From assembly GCA_021404565.1 (NCBI GenBank), contig JAAWWF010000007.1:124001-188000 (forward strand): a stretch of DNA of 64,000 bases, read 5' to 3'. The position numbers and the translations under genes are program-made. The notes under the pieces are model-generated. The model saw only the letters and a program-made list of their open reading frames with translations, did no database searches and was not told the DNA's origin. The stretch's first letter is position 1. The number at the start of each line of letters is the position of its first letter. Origin of the DNA: Roseivirga sp. (lineage in GTDB: Bacteria > Bacteroidota > Bacteroidia > Cytophagales > Cyclobacteriaceae). Below, one piece after another: positions 8,495 to 16,700 of the stretch.

Positions 8495-10558
8495 CTATTC
8501 TACAATTAATTCATCCGCAAAAAGCCAGGCTCTTCCGCCATTTCCTGCATGCCACTCGGGGCATGTACCTATATTTTTAGCGTGCACTCTTATATACCGT
8601 GCCTTCGCTCCATTTACCTCCTGTTTAATGTCCAAGTTTAGATTGGCCTGCCCGCTTTCTATATTAAATTTCCGTATACCGACCTGGGTATAATTCTCTC
8701 CATCTTCGGATATTTCAAAGGTCACCTGTTCGGGTTGAAAGATCCAGACACCATGATGCTGCAACATACCCAGGGTAATCGAATTGACTTTTTTTTCCTC
8801 TCCTAAATCGGCTGTTATAACCAAATCCTCACCTTCAAAGCCCAACCATTTTCCATCGGCAAAGCCTTCATGAGATCGTTCTCCATCGGCCAGGGTCATT
8901 TCTCCTGCTCCGCTATACTTTTGGCTATAGTTATTCTTCAGGCCAATACTCTTGAATCTGGTGCTGCTAACAAATTCAGCGGTGACTTCTCCGGAGTCAA
9001 CAAATCCGGTCTTTGTAGAAATTGCTCTGACTTCTACAGTGGAAGAAATCTTAAACGGGCCTTGATACCTCAGGGACTCAGGTCCCGGTGCACTTCCATC
9101 GAGTGTATAGTATATAGTTGAACCTTCTTCTGCCTTAATTTCAACCTCATTCTCTTTATAAAAAATGTTTTTTTCCTGAGGCTCGATACCCAGTGTACTT
9201 ACCGTTGGTTCGTTCAGAACATTTGATTCCTTCCCCTTAATTTTAAACACCCAGGCTTTCGTACTAAGATTGCGGATACTCTCTGGTACTTCAATCAGTG
9301 TACCCCGGGTTTCATCATAGGTCCAGCTAAGCGGCTTATCAGATCCAAGAAAGTAGATCTCACTATTCTTTTCAGGAACCACATTTTTAAGCTGCAATTG
9401 GGCTTCAGGTTGTTCCAACACCAATCCATAAAATATGTCTGTCCCTCTTTTTTGGGTATAGCGGATATTTTCTCCCTGGTAGAATTTTTTAAGGGCGACC
9501 GTTCCGTAAATGGCTTCTCCGTTCAGTTTCATCCACTCTCCCATATCCTGTAGTCTTTCTACGCTTGGCTGTGGTATCAACCCCTCATCCGTAGGGCCTA
9601 CATTGAGCAGATAGTTTCCACCTTTCGCAGCAATATCGATCAGGTTATGGATAAGGGTTTCGGATGATTTCCAATTGTCATCATTCCTCTTAAAGCCCCA
9701 GGTATCATTCATCGTCATACAAGACTCCCAGTCCATATCCGAGGTACCTTCCAGTATTTCCTGTTCCGGGGTACCAAAGTCACCAGCGTAAGACTTGTCT
9801 TTGTTCATCCCCTGCATGCCTTGTCTTCCTTTCCCTACCCTGTTATTGATCAGAATATCTGGCTGAAAGCTTCTTACATAGTCGTAGAGCTCTTTTCCCT
9901 GTGGTTCTGTCCATTCATCGATCCACTCTCCATCAAACCAAAGCACGGCTATATCTCCATAATTAGTTAAGAGTTCTTTCAGCTGAGGCTTCATATACTC
10001 ATCCCTGTACTTTGCGAAAGTTTCACCTTTTGCTTCCGGGTGATGCCAGTCCATTATGGAGTAATAGAAGCCCAATTTGATTCCTTCTTTTTTGCATGCA
10101 TCGGCCAGTGCTTTTAGTGCGTCTTTTCCATAAGGAGCGGCATCTACAAGGTCATAATCAGAAACTTTTGAATCCCACAAGCCGAAGCCATCATGGTGTT
10201 TTGAGGTGATGACTATATATTTCATTCCAGCTTCTCTGGCCAGTTTGGCCCAGGCTTCAGCGTTGTATTTTACAGGATTGAAATCCTTAACGAACTTCTC
10301 ATATTCGTCTAGGGGAATATTGGCTGAGCTCATGATCCATTCGCCAATCCCTCCTACTTCTTTGCCCTGATAGATACCAGCTGGTACAGAATAGGCTCCC
10401 CAATGGATGAACATACCAAAGCGTGCTTCCCTCCACCAGTCCATACGAGTGTCTGTATCAGCTGATAAGTATTCTGTGGATTTGGGTTGACTACAGGTCG
10501 TAAGCAGGCCGACCGTCAACACGATGAGAAAGTAAGCTTTAAGCTTTTGAGGAGACAT
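8495..10558 (-). CDS. GH29 alpha-L-fucosidase, lipoprotein, with CHB_HEX and discoidin-like domains
   Basis: Fucosidase of 687 residues with a lipoprotein signal (LLTTC, Cys22). The barrel at about 35-360 contains MFIHWGAYSVPAG, VITSKHHDGFGLW and IAVLWFDGEWID, the last with the candidate nucleophile; the pattern is GH29-A-like. A GH29 C-terminal sandwich follows to about 450, then a CHB_HEX-type domain with YYTLDGSAPG (about 475-530) and a discoidin-like module with WLGFEGEDL, WIFQPEQV and AWLFADELIVE. It is the promoter-proximal gene of a two-gene fucosidase unit with the PA14-containing enzyme. About 75-100 bases upstream of its start lies a sequence element that recurs upstream of the unassigned enzyme gene at 34140, a likely shared regulatory site. 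Confidence 0.94.
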   Translation of the reverse strand: MSPQKLKAYFLIVLTVGLLTTCSQPKSTEYLSADTDTRMDWWREARFGMFIHWGAYSVPAGIYQGKEVGGIGEWIMSSANIPLDEYEKFVKDFNPVKYNAEAWAKLAREAGMKYIVITSKHHDGFGLWDSKVSDYDLVDAAPYGKDALKALADACKKEGIKLGFYYSIMDWHHPEAKGETFAKYRDEYMKPQLKELLTNYGDIAVLWFDGEWIDEWTEPQGKELYDYVRSFQPDILINNRVGKGRQGMQGMNKDKSYAGDFGTPEQEILEGTSDMDWESCMTMNDTWGFKRNDDNWKSSETLIHNLIDIAAKGGNYLLNVGPTDEGLIPQPSVERLQDMGEWMKLNGEAIYGTVALKKFYQGENIRYTQKRGTDIFYGLVLEQPEAQLQLKNVVPEKNSEIYFLGSDKPLSWTYDETRGTLIEVPESIRNLSTKAWVFKIKGKESNVLNEPTVSTLGIEPQEKNIFYKENEVEIKAEEGSTIYYTLDGSAPGPESLRYQGPFKISSTVEVRAISTKTGFVDSGEVTAEFVSSTRFKSIGLKNNYSQKYSGAGEMTLADGERSHEGFADGKWLGFEGEDLVITADLGEEKKVNSITLGMLQHHGVWIFQPEQVTFEISEDGENYTQVGIRKFNIESGQANLNLDIKQEVNGAKARYIRVHAKNIGTCPEWHAGNGGRAWLFADELIVE

Positions 10559-10633
10559 TTTGGTTAAGGTCTGATAGAAGAAGCAAGTTACGGCCTCTGG
10601 ACTCCGTTTTCTATCAGTTCATTCACTCACTCC

Positions 10634-10657
10634 AACACTATACTTGCAAGAAAATGA
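10634..10657 (-). promoter_or_regulatory. Conserved upstream element, copy 1
   Basis: On the plus strand this reads AACACTATACTTGC, three bases, AAAATGA. The same pattern with one difference (T for C) and identical spacing occurs at 34233-34256. Both lie about 75-115 bases before the start codon of the first gene of a minus-strand unit. Read on the minus strand the core is TCATTTT, three bases, GCAAGTATAGTGTT, and a TATTTRCA lies at the same distance upstream in both copies. It may be a promoter with an operator; the Bacteroidota -33/-7 consensus is not an exact match. Confidence 0.45.
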
Positions 10658-10710
10658 ATAACTGAATAGATATCTGCAAATAAGGTGTATGAATTAGTTC
10701 TGAATATAGC

Positions 10711-10784
10711 CTCGGACTGAGTCCGAGAGTTCATTATGGTCGCAGGTTCCACCTTTCTGGCGGATAAATCTGAGAACCTGCGAC
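10711..10784. repeat. Two adjacent hairpin-forming inverted repeats
   Basis: CTCGGAC and GTCCGAG flank a TGA loop at 10711-10727, giving a perfect 7-bp stem. Twelve bases later GTCGCAGGTTC (10739-10749) is matched exactly by its reverse complement at 10774-10784 across a 24-base loop. Neither is followed by a T-run on the minus strand that would mark a clear intrinsic terminator. They may be an RNA structure or a repeat remnant. Confidence 0.5.
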
Positions 10785-10830
10785 AGTTAGAATGGGAAAG
10801 AGGACAAACATAGGCGAGATGCTCATAAAC

Positions 10831-10978
10831 CGTCCGACCTTGATGCTGATAAGTTTGTTATCAGATTTCCGAAGTATTCCTCTCTTAATGAATTGTGATT
10901 GGATTCTACCCCATATCTGTGCTGACGGGGTATTGTTGATCCGCGTTCCCTGCAGAAGATTCTGATTGGGGTCAGGTG
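10831..10978. repeat. Degenerate copy A of an intergenic repeat family
   Basis: This stretch shares blocks with copy B (11801-11956) in the same order: CGTCCGACCTTGATGCTGAT is close to the copy B text at about 11866, and GCTGACGGGG occurs in both. It begins immediately 3' of the DUF1963 gene stop, the same placement as the other copies relative to their upstream genes. The similarity is patchy, so this copy is less certain. Confidence 0.4.
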
Positions 10979-10982
10979 GGTT

Positions 10983-11699
10983 TTATGATTGTGCCCAGTG
11001 AAACTCGCAACTTTCAAAATTCAGGTTTTTTAAATCATCCTTAGAAATCAGCACACTAAACACTCCCTCATCGTTAAATCCGGCCTCTCCTATTTGAAGC
11101 AGTACAATTTTTTCTGAGTTGATTATGTTCTCGATCTCACTTTCTCCTAATTGACAATGTGTAAATATTCCGAACAGCTTGGATTTGTTGCTGCCAGCAA
11201 ATTCATCCCAAATTAATCCTTGCTCATTTACTCTTTTTCTCTCCCAATCATCCTCAGGTACTCTAAATCTATCTTCCCATGATTCAGTATCTGACCAAAT
11301 TCGATCGATTAATACACCATCCCAAAAATTGTCTTCGTGTTCAACAATCTGTCTATGCAAATTCTCATTGGGTTCTCTGGAATAAAAAACTTTCCCGGTG
11401 TCAGTCATCATGTCTGAGAAAAAGATGAGTTGTCCATTTCCAGGCAATAACCGAGAATTATCATGTTTTGAAATCTCCGATAGATCCAGCTGTGCTGCAA
11501 ACCTCATCCCTGAAGGAAAGGGAACATCTTCCGGTAAATCAATCACTGGTCCTCCATATCGAGAATGGCCAAGAGGAATTTCCAAATCCGTAAATTTCAC
11601 ATATTCATCTCCCATCCAGTCTTCTTTTTCCATAGATGACGGGAAGTATCTGCTGGCAGACGGGGCCAGTGATATAATGTCAAATTTCTCTTTGTGCAT
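10983..11699 (-). CDS. DUF1963 (YwqG-like) protein
   Basis: A 238-residue cytoplasmic protein with no signal peptide. Family features are HSRYGGPVIDLPEDVPFPSG near residue 50, then MRFAAQLDLSEIS, LLPGNGQLIFF, a central DDWERK region and the C-terminal IFTHCQLGESE and LLQIGEAGFN segments. This matches the DUF1963/YwqG family, whose members are often annotated as suppressor or immunity-like proteins without a known activity. It has no evident link to glycan breakdown. It is isolated between hydrolase operons, with repeat-bearing intergenic regions on both sides (424 and 257 bases), as expected for a gene inserted at a break between operons. Function unknown. Confidence 0.8.
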   Translation of the reverse strand: MHKEKFDIISLAPSASRYFPSSMEKEDWMGDEYVKFTDLEIPLGHSRYGGPVIDLPEDVPFPSGMRFAAQLDLSEISKHDNSRLLPGNGQLIFFSDMMTDTGKVFYSREPNENLHRQIVEHEDNFWDGVLIDRIWSDTESWEDRFRVPEDDWERKRVNEQGLIWDEFAGSNKSKLFGIFTHCQLGESEIENIINSEKIVLLQIGEAGFNDEGVFSVLISKDDLKNLNFESCEFHWAQS

Positions 11700-11800
11700 T
11701 TCTTAAGGTGTTGATGACTGAATTCCTTTTGACTGTAATGAATCTAGTTTGTTTTTATCTTCCAAAAAACCCTGAAGGCGTCCAAGTGTGGATTTCGTTG

Positions 11801-11956
11801 ATCAGGGTCCTCTGCGAGAGACCCTGATCGGGATCGTAAGTTCTTTTTCAAAGGCGTCCGACTTTGATTCTGATGAGTATGCGGCTGAGTCTCGCAGGTT
11901 CGTTTCTATAAGTCGCTTACTGACAGGCTTCGATGACGTATCGGTGCTGACGGGGC
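11801..11956. repeat. Intergenic hairpin repeat, copy B
   Basis: The left end is a strong hairpin at 11801-11828: ATCAGGGTC plus CTC pair with GAG and GACCCTGAT around TGC with a single bulged A. The right end, GCTGACGGGGC, abuts the stop codon of the phosphodiesterase gene at 11957. The AGGGTCCTCTGCGAGAGACC block also appears in copy D (18106-18216), and the GACGGGGC end at the gene stop recurs in copies C and D. A 65-codon minus-strand frame (11802-11999) within it is a by-product of the repeat. Confidence 0.6.
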
Positions 11957-12748
11957 TTACTGCTCTGGCAATAGCTCCAATACCACCAGCACTGGACAAT
12001 GATCTGAAGCAACTTTTTCATCGATTACCTGGGTTTCTAAAACTCTCCATCGGTAAGCTGGCCTAAAGAGGATGTAATCTATTTTTCTTGTAGGATCATC
12101 TGAGGGGAACGTAGGTGTATCTTCTTTAAAGGATCGGGTCCACCTGGTAAACAACTCCTGCATGGCAGCCTTTTCAGGTGTTGCATTCAGGTCTCCGGTG
12201 AGGATGGCAGGACGATTGTCTGTCGTCAAAATACGGTTCAGTTCCTTTGCCTGCATAAGTCGATTAGTCGGGTCTCTTTCATGATCCAAATGGGTACCTA
12301 CAAAGCGAATGGTGTCACCACTTTTCAGAATTACATTGACTTCCGCAGCAGCTCTGGGTTCCTTGCCTTCTGTGTAGGGTAAAGGGTGATTTTTGGTACT
12401 GAGAAAGGTAAAACCCGAAAGTATTCCTTCCCCATATTCTCCACCATCATAGGGCATTGCTCGCGCAAAAAGCGGAGACATTCCTGTTCTGAAAGCCAAC
12501 TCTGTGACCAGGTCGTACTTTTTGGCCCTATTGGTTTTATAGTCTACCTCCTGCAAGGCCACCAGATCGGGCTTTGCCGATTTAATGACACTGGCGATCA
12601 AGTCCAGGTCAAAGTCACCTTTTGTGGTGGCCCCATGCAGAATGTTAAAAGTGAGGACTCTTACAATCCGTGACGAATCGGGAATCTGGCCAATAAGGCT
12701 GTTGGTCAAAAGAACAAACGAAAGTAAAATCAGTGGCTTTCTCATCAT
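11957..12748 (-). CDS. Exported endonuclease/exonuclease/phosphatase (EEP) family phosphodiesterase
   Basis: A 263-residue protein with a type I signal (ending SLIGQIPD). Core motifs of the EEP fold are present in order: LTFNILHG, VALQEVD with the metal-binding Glu, GTHLDHE, LTGDLNATP, RKIDYILF and ASDHCPVLV with the catalytic Asp-His. Family members hydrolyse phosphodiester or phosphomonoester bonds in nucleic acids, lipids or sugars; the substrate cannot be told from sequence. Its first ATG overlaps the stop of the sulfatase gene (12745-12748), so it is coupled to a glycan-desulfating enzyme. This supports a role in removing a phosphate-type substituent, but nutrient scavenging is equally possible. 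It is the last gene of its run, followed by repeat copy B. Confidence 0.88.
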   Translation of the reverse strand: MMRKPLILLSFVLLTNSLIGQIPDSSRIVRVLTFNILHGATTKGDFDLDLIASVIKSAKPDLVALQEVDYKTNRAKKYDLVTELAFRTGMSPLFARAMPYDGGEYGEGILSGFTFLSTKNHPLPYTEGKEPRAAAEVNVILKSGDTIRFVGTHLDHERDPTNRLMQAKELNRILTTDNRPAILTGDLNATPEKAAMQELFTRWTRSFKEDTPTFPSDDPTRKIDYILFRPAYRWRVLETQVIDEKVASDHCPVLVVLELLPEQ

Positions 12749-14073
12749 TGATCAAAAAAGGTGGGTTCGTTTTCTAATTGTTTTTGGTGCGCTTCAATAT
12801 AGCCTTGCAGTTCGGCTACAATCTCAGGATTATCATCAGAGATCTCATATTTCTCTGAAGGGTCAATGCTGAGGTTAAAGAGTAAAGGAAGTTTACCTTC
12901 AAAATAGTCTTTACCGGTTTGGCTGTGGGTAGTGATATGCAGTTTCCACGCCCCTTTTCGTACTGCCATCAGGCGGTTGTTCAGCCCATAATAAAAATAG
13001 GGTTCTCCTTCTTCCATCGCTTGATCCTGTAGAAGGCTCGATATGTCTCTACCGTCAACCGGACGGTCTTCGGGAGCATATTGTCCTGTCAGGCTAAAGG
13101 CAGTTTGGTAAAGATCCAGTGTGCTGGCTCTTTGGGTCTGGATAGTACCTGCCTTAATGGTACCCGGCCACCAGGCAATACCCGGCACGCGCATACCACC
13201 TTCCCAAGTGCTGCCCTTTCCATCTCTTAACAGGCCGGAGGAGCCTCCTCTTTCATCTTTGATGATCCATGGACCGTTATCGCTGGTAAAGAATACGAGG
13301 GTATTTTCCGCAATGCCCTGTGCTTTCAGGGTCTTCATAATTTCTCCCACCCCCCAGTCTATCTCTTCGACTACATCACCATATTTACCTCTTTCGGAAT
13401 CGTTGAATTCACTCCCGGGCATCAGTGGTACATGCGGCATGGCATAGGGGACATAGAGTAAGAAGGGCTCGTCCTTTTTCCTTTGGATAAAATCCACGGC
13501 CCGGTCAGTGTACATTTTAGTGAGCTTGGTCTGATCCGGATTATGCTCCAGTGTATCATTGCCATCGATCAGAGGAATGTCTTTCCACTTGGGAGGAATC
13601 ATGTCGTTGCTATAAGGAAGGCCGAGAAACTCGTCAAAGCCATTTTGCAAGGGCAAATACTCAGTTTTGGTTACTCCCAAATGCCACTTGCCAAACATGG
13701 CAGTGCTGTATCCGGCTTGTTTCATTCCCTCAGCCATGGGGATTTCTTCGGGGTGCATGCCCCTGGGGGAGCTGGGCACCAACACCCAGCCAAAACCAGA
13801 CCGGATCGGGTAACGGCCAGTAAGCAGTGAGTAACGGCTGGCGGTACAGGCAGGAGAGCCGGAATAGAAATTGGTGAATTTCATTCCCTCCGCCACCATA
13901 CGATCTAAATTAGGAGTCCGAATTGTGGGATGCCCATAGCTGGTAAGATCACCGTAACCCAGATCATCACAGAAAATGATCACAATATTGGGTTTGTCAG
14001 ATTTCTGAGTACCTGAATCATCGCAGGAGACTGCAAATACAACAAGGAGAATCAGTACGGTTAATCTTTTCAT
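12745..14073 (-). CDS. S1 family sulfatase, lipoprotein (CTASR motif)
   Basis: Predicted formylglycine-dependent sulfatase of 442 residues, anchored by a lipoprotein signal (AVSC, Cys17). The metal-site motif IIFCDDLGYGD comes first, then ACTASR with Cys76 as the residue oxidised to formylglycine, and GKWHLG with the conserved Lys and His. FFTSDNGPW supplies the later Asp-Asn metal ligands. The motif has Ala where most S1 sulfatases have Pro, an accepted variant. The subfamily, and so the sulfate position cleaved, was not assigned. It is translationally coupled to the EEP phosphodiesterase downstream and lies five bases after the propeller-hydrolase gene, in a unit that begins at the sulfatase at 16579. 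Confidence 0.93.
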   Translation of the reverse strand: MKRLTVLILLVVFAVSCDDSGTQKSDKPNIVIIFCDDLGYGDLTSYGHPTIRTPNLDRMVAEGMKFTNFYSGSPACTASRYSLLTGRYPIRSGFGWVLVPSSPRGMHPEEIPMAEGMKQAGYSTAMFGKWHLGVTKTEYLPLQNGFDEFLGLPYSNDMIPPKWKDIPLIDGNDTLEHNPDQTKLTKMYTDRAVDFIQRKKDEPFLLYVPYAMPHVPLMPGSEFNDSERGKYGDVVEEIDWGVGEIMKTLKAQGIAENTLVFFTSDNGPWIIKDERGGSSGLLRDGKGSTWEGGMRVPGIAWWPGTIKAGTIQTQRASTLDLYQTAFSLTGQYAPEDRPVDGRDISSLLQDQAMEEGEPYFYYGLNNRLMAVRKGAWKLHITTHSQTGKDYFEGKLPLLFNLSIDPSEKYEISDDNPEIVAELQGYIEAHQKQLENEPTFFDQ

Positions 14074-14078
14074 TTCTA

Positions 14079-15170
14079 TTATTTTTTATCGGATAGGGGT
14101 ATGTGAACGTTAAACGTCAAGGAGTCTGATTGCCCTTTGACCCATGCTGCGGCAAAGAGCATTTTGGGCTCTCCATTTTCATCGAACCACAGTTGTGGTC
14201 TTTCCAGGTTTCGAAGAGCAGTTGTGTCTCCACTCTCCCATATAATCTCTGTTTTTGTTACCATTATATGTTCAGATGGCTGCCAGTCAAAGCCTTCAAA
14301 CGATTCGAACAGGGCCAGTGATTTATGACCCGTATACTTCGCATACATATCTTTAACCAATGCATAATACCTATCTCGCTGATACCAAACATAAGGGTCT
14401 TCAGCAGTGGCTTTGGTCAATATGGGCTTTTCTGCAATGGTAAATGGCCCCGTGGGAGAATCAGCCGTAGCAATACAGTGAATGGTCTTAAACTCCTTTG
14501 ATTTTTCAGCGTTTGGTGGCCTGGACTTGAACATCATAAGATAGCTGCCGTCAGGACGCTGTGTGACGCTGGGGTTTACCATATAGCCATTGGCAGCTTT
14601 GCCTTCCTGATAGTCAATGATCGGCTCTGGCAGTACTTTCCATGGACCAGAGGGGTGATCTGCTATGGCCACTCCTATTCTTTGTGTAAAGATGTGGTTC
14701 AGCCAGTCAGAGAGTCCAAGGTCTTCTTTGCGATGAGAAATGAAGTACAAGTAGTATTTGTCTCCGAATTTTTTAATGTGTGGGTTATGAGCCGATTCTT
14801 CGTTCCAGTTTCCTTTGCCAAACCCCTTGAGCAGTGTTTTTTGAAAGGTATATGGACCGGCAGGGTCATCAGCCGTGGCATAGGCTATTTCTGAGGTTTT
14901 AAGCCATCCCTGAAAGCCTTTTTCTTTTGGCCAACGTGCATAGAGTAAGTGACAAACTCCATCTTCGGTGCGCTCCATTGACCCTCCCCAGACATAGTAA
15001 GCAGTATCTGCCAAAACAGAATGTGTGGGCACTGGTTGGATTTGTTTGCCAAGATCAAGTGGCAAGGCTGCTTCAGGTTTTTTATGGCCAGTTATACAAG
15101 CCCCGGAAAGTATCAGTACTGTCAGGCATAATATTTTCAGCCATGCCCGCTTTTGCTTCACTGTGCTCAT
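14079..15170 (-). CDS. Putative glycoside hydrolase with five-bladed beta-propeller (GH43/GH117-like), lipoprotein
   Basis: A 363-residue lipoprotein (LSGAC, Cys25) with repeating propeller phrases: YYVWGGSMERTEDG, TADDPAGPYTF, HNPHIKKFGDKYYLYFIS, IADHPSGPWKV, NPSVTQRPDGSYLMMFKS, TADSPTGPFTI, AEDPYVWYQRDRYYALVKD and NLERPQLWFDENGEP. The xDxPxGPF/W blades and the acidic residues in HNPHIKKFGD, NPSVTQRPDG and EDPYVWY match clan GH-F-like hydrolases such as GH43 and GH117. I could not assign a family with confidence. It overlaps the preceding sulfatase by ATGA (15167-15170) and is followed by another, so it probably acts on a sugar exposed by desulfation. Similar propellers beside sulfatases are frequent in algal-glycan loci. 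Activity and linkage unknown. Confidence 0.75.
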   Translation of the reverse strand: MSTVKQKRAWLKILCLTVLILSGACITGHKKPEAALPLDLGKQIQPVPTHSVLADTAYYVWGGSMERTEDGVCHLLYARWPKEKGFQGWLKTSEIAYATADDPAGPYTFQKTLLKGFGKGNWNEESAHNPHIKKFGDKYYLYFISHRKEDLGLSDWLNHIFTQRIGVAIADHPSGPWKVLPEPIIDYQEGKAANGYMVNPSVTQRPDGSYLMMFKSRPPNAEKSKEFKTIHCIATADSPTGPFTIAEKPILTKATAEDPYVWYQRDRYYALVKDMYAKYTGHKSLALFESFEGFDWQPSEHIMVTKTEIIWESGDTTALRNLERPQLWFDENGEPKMLFAAAWVKGQSDSLTFNVHIPLSDKK

Positions 15171-16579
15171 TTTTCTGGTTCGATATAATCGGGATTAAGA
15201 TCTGTGGGTACCGGGGCACTAAGTTCTTTTCTCCATTTTACCAGGGCTCTGTGCATTCTCTTCGCCCTTCGGGCTTCACTATCAGCGAGGTTGATGGATT
15301 CGCCAATATCGCTTTTCAGATTGTAGAGTTCCAGGCCCCCTGTTTCAAAATTCTCAATCAGTTTCCAGTCGCCCATGCGCATGGCCGAAGCGGGTACCTG
15401 CCTCCATTTTTGCTTCATGCCGCCATAGGGTTCCAGGTAAGCTGGAAAGTGCCAGAACAGCGTCTTCCTTTTAAGTTTCTTTCCAGACTCGAGTAGAGGC
15501 AATAAGCTTTCTCCGTCAAGGGTAAGGTTTGTCTTACTAATCCCGGCCAAATCAAGGAAGGTAGGAAAGAAGTCCGTACCGATTATCGGCTCATCAATCC
15601 TCTGGCCGGGTTGCGTATGCCCTTTCCAGTAGATGACCAGTGGCTCACGGATTCCTCCTTCATAGAGCATACCTTTGGACCCCCTGAGAGGCAAGGCATC
15701 TGAGGCCCGGAAATAGGGACCATTGTCAGAGAAGAATATGACGATGGTGTTTTCCTCAAGTCCAAGTGTTTCCAACTTATCCATTACCCTGCCGACCCCC
15801 TGATCAAGGCTCTCCACCATGGCGGCATACACAGGGTTGTACTTACCTTCAGGGGGAGGTTTGTTCTTATATTTTTCAATCAGTTCTTTTTTACCCTGAA
15901 TCGGGGTATGCACGGCAAAATGGGTGAGGTAGAGAAAGAAGGGTTTTTCTTTATTGTCTTCTATAAATGTCAGTGCCTCATCTGTCAGTCGATCAGTAAG
16001 GTATTCGCCTTCGGGCCCATCCTCTATATGATCATTTTTATAGGGGCTGAAATAGCTCCTTGGACTTCCTCGTTGGTCACCTCCAATGTTTAGATCAAAA
16101 CCTCGTGCCTCTGGATTTGTTTTCGGGCTTCCACCCAGGTGCCATTTGCCAATACTGGCTGTAGCGTAGCCTTCCTTTTTGAGAAGTTGAGGAAAAGTAA
16201 GAAACCGAGGGGCCAGTACGTGCTTGTTTACCGGAGGGATCAGCTTTCTATTCTCACTCTTGCCTCTTTCTGCCGAAGCCACCGTGAAGACTCCATGGCG
16301 GGGTGTGTATTGGCCCGTCATTAAACTGGCTCTTGTAGGTGCACAGTTGGGAGCATTGGCATAGGCATTGGTGAACATGGTGCCCATTTCTGCGAGTCTG
16401 TCCAGGTTTGGAGTTTCGTGGTATGTGTTGCCCATAAAACCGGGATCTTTCCAGCCCATATCATCAGCCAGAATGAACACGATGTTGGGTTTGGTTCCTT
16501 CCCATTCCTGTGCATGACACGATGCATTCACCAGCCAGAAGCTGAGACAGAAAAGGGTTATAGTAATCGACTTATTCAT
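15167..16579 (-). CDS. S1 family sulfatase (CAPTR motif), exported
   Basis: A 470-residue sulfatase with a secretion signal ending near ASCHAQEW; a Cys at residue 21 leaves lipidation possible, though a type I site after HAQ is as likely. Signature elements are IVFILADDMGWKD, NCAPTRASLMTGQYTP with formylglycine Cys79, SIGKWHLGG, and FFSDNGPYF. DDMGWKDPGFMGN with ALPLRGSKGMLYEGG is common among exo-sulfatases on galactose or GalNAc-type sugars, but I do not assign a subfamily. It is the first gene of a unit running to the EEP phosphodiesterase, with repeat copy C just upstream. The same-strand acetylesterase gene lies beyond that repeat. Confidence 0.93.
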   Translation of the reverse strand: MNKSITITLFCLSFWLVNASCHAQEWEGTKPNIVFILADDMGWKDPGFMGNTYHETPNLDRLAEMGTMFTNAYANAPNCAPTRASLMTGQYTPRHGVFTVASAERGKSENRKLIPPVNKHVLAPRFLTFPQLLKKEGYATASIGKWHLGGSPKTNPEARGFDLNIGGDQRGSPRSYFSPYKNDHIEDGPEGEYLTDRLTDEALTFIEDNKEKPFFLYLTHFAVHTPIQGKKELIEKYKNKPPPEGKYNPVYAAMVESLDQGVGRVMDKLETLGLEENTIVIFFSDNGPYFRASDALPLRGSKGMLYEGGIREPLVIYWKGHTQPGQRIDEPIIGTDFFPTFLDLAGISKTNLTLDGESLLPLLESGKKLKRKTLFWHFPAYLEPYGGMKQKWRQVPASAMRMGDWKLIENFETGGLELYNLKSDIGESINLADSEARRAKRMHRALVKWRKELSAPVPTDLNPDYIEPEK

Positions 16580-16594
16580 TTTTCGTTGTTCAAT

Positions 16595-16700
16595 GCTCAG
16601 GGTCTTACTACATAATGACTTTGAGCGACTTTAAAGCTCAGGGTCCTGCAGGGCAGAGACCGCTGAGCGGGGTTAGTATTAAAACCGTGACGGGGCGCAC
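16595..16700. repeat. Intergenic hairpin repeat, copy C
   Basis: This fills the gap between the acetylesterase stop (16701) and the sulfatase start (16579). It contains CTCAGGGTC / GACTTTGAG around a 12-base loop (16596-16625), then GCTCAGGGTC paired with GACCGCTGAGC (16636-16668, one bulge), and ends in GACGGGGC next to the gene stop. Its order of blocks is the same as copy D. Confidence 0.7.

Larger units (their letters stand above)
10559..10982. other. 424-base intergenic region with promoter-like element, hairpins and a degenerate repeat
   Basis: No credible gene is seen here. From left to right it holds the leader of the GH29 gene, including the conserved upstream element (10634-10657), a perfect 7-bp stem hairpin (10711-10727), an 11-bp inverted repeat with a 24-base loop (10739-10784), and a degraded copy of an intergenic repeat also found at 11801, 16595 and 18106. 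A 64-codon open frame on the minus strand at 10823-11017 overlaps the repeat and the end of the DUF1963 gene and is not considered real. Confidence 0.6.

Noticed and set aside
10823-11017. 64-codon minus-strand open frame
   Set aside because: It overlaps the end of the DUF1963 gene and the degenerate repeat copy A, and its translation has no domain-like character.
11802-11999. 65-codon minus-strand open frame in repeat copy B
   Set aside because: It overlaps the phosphodiesterase gene end and consists mostly of repeat sequence.
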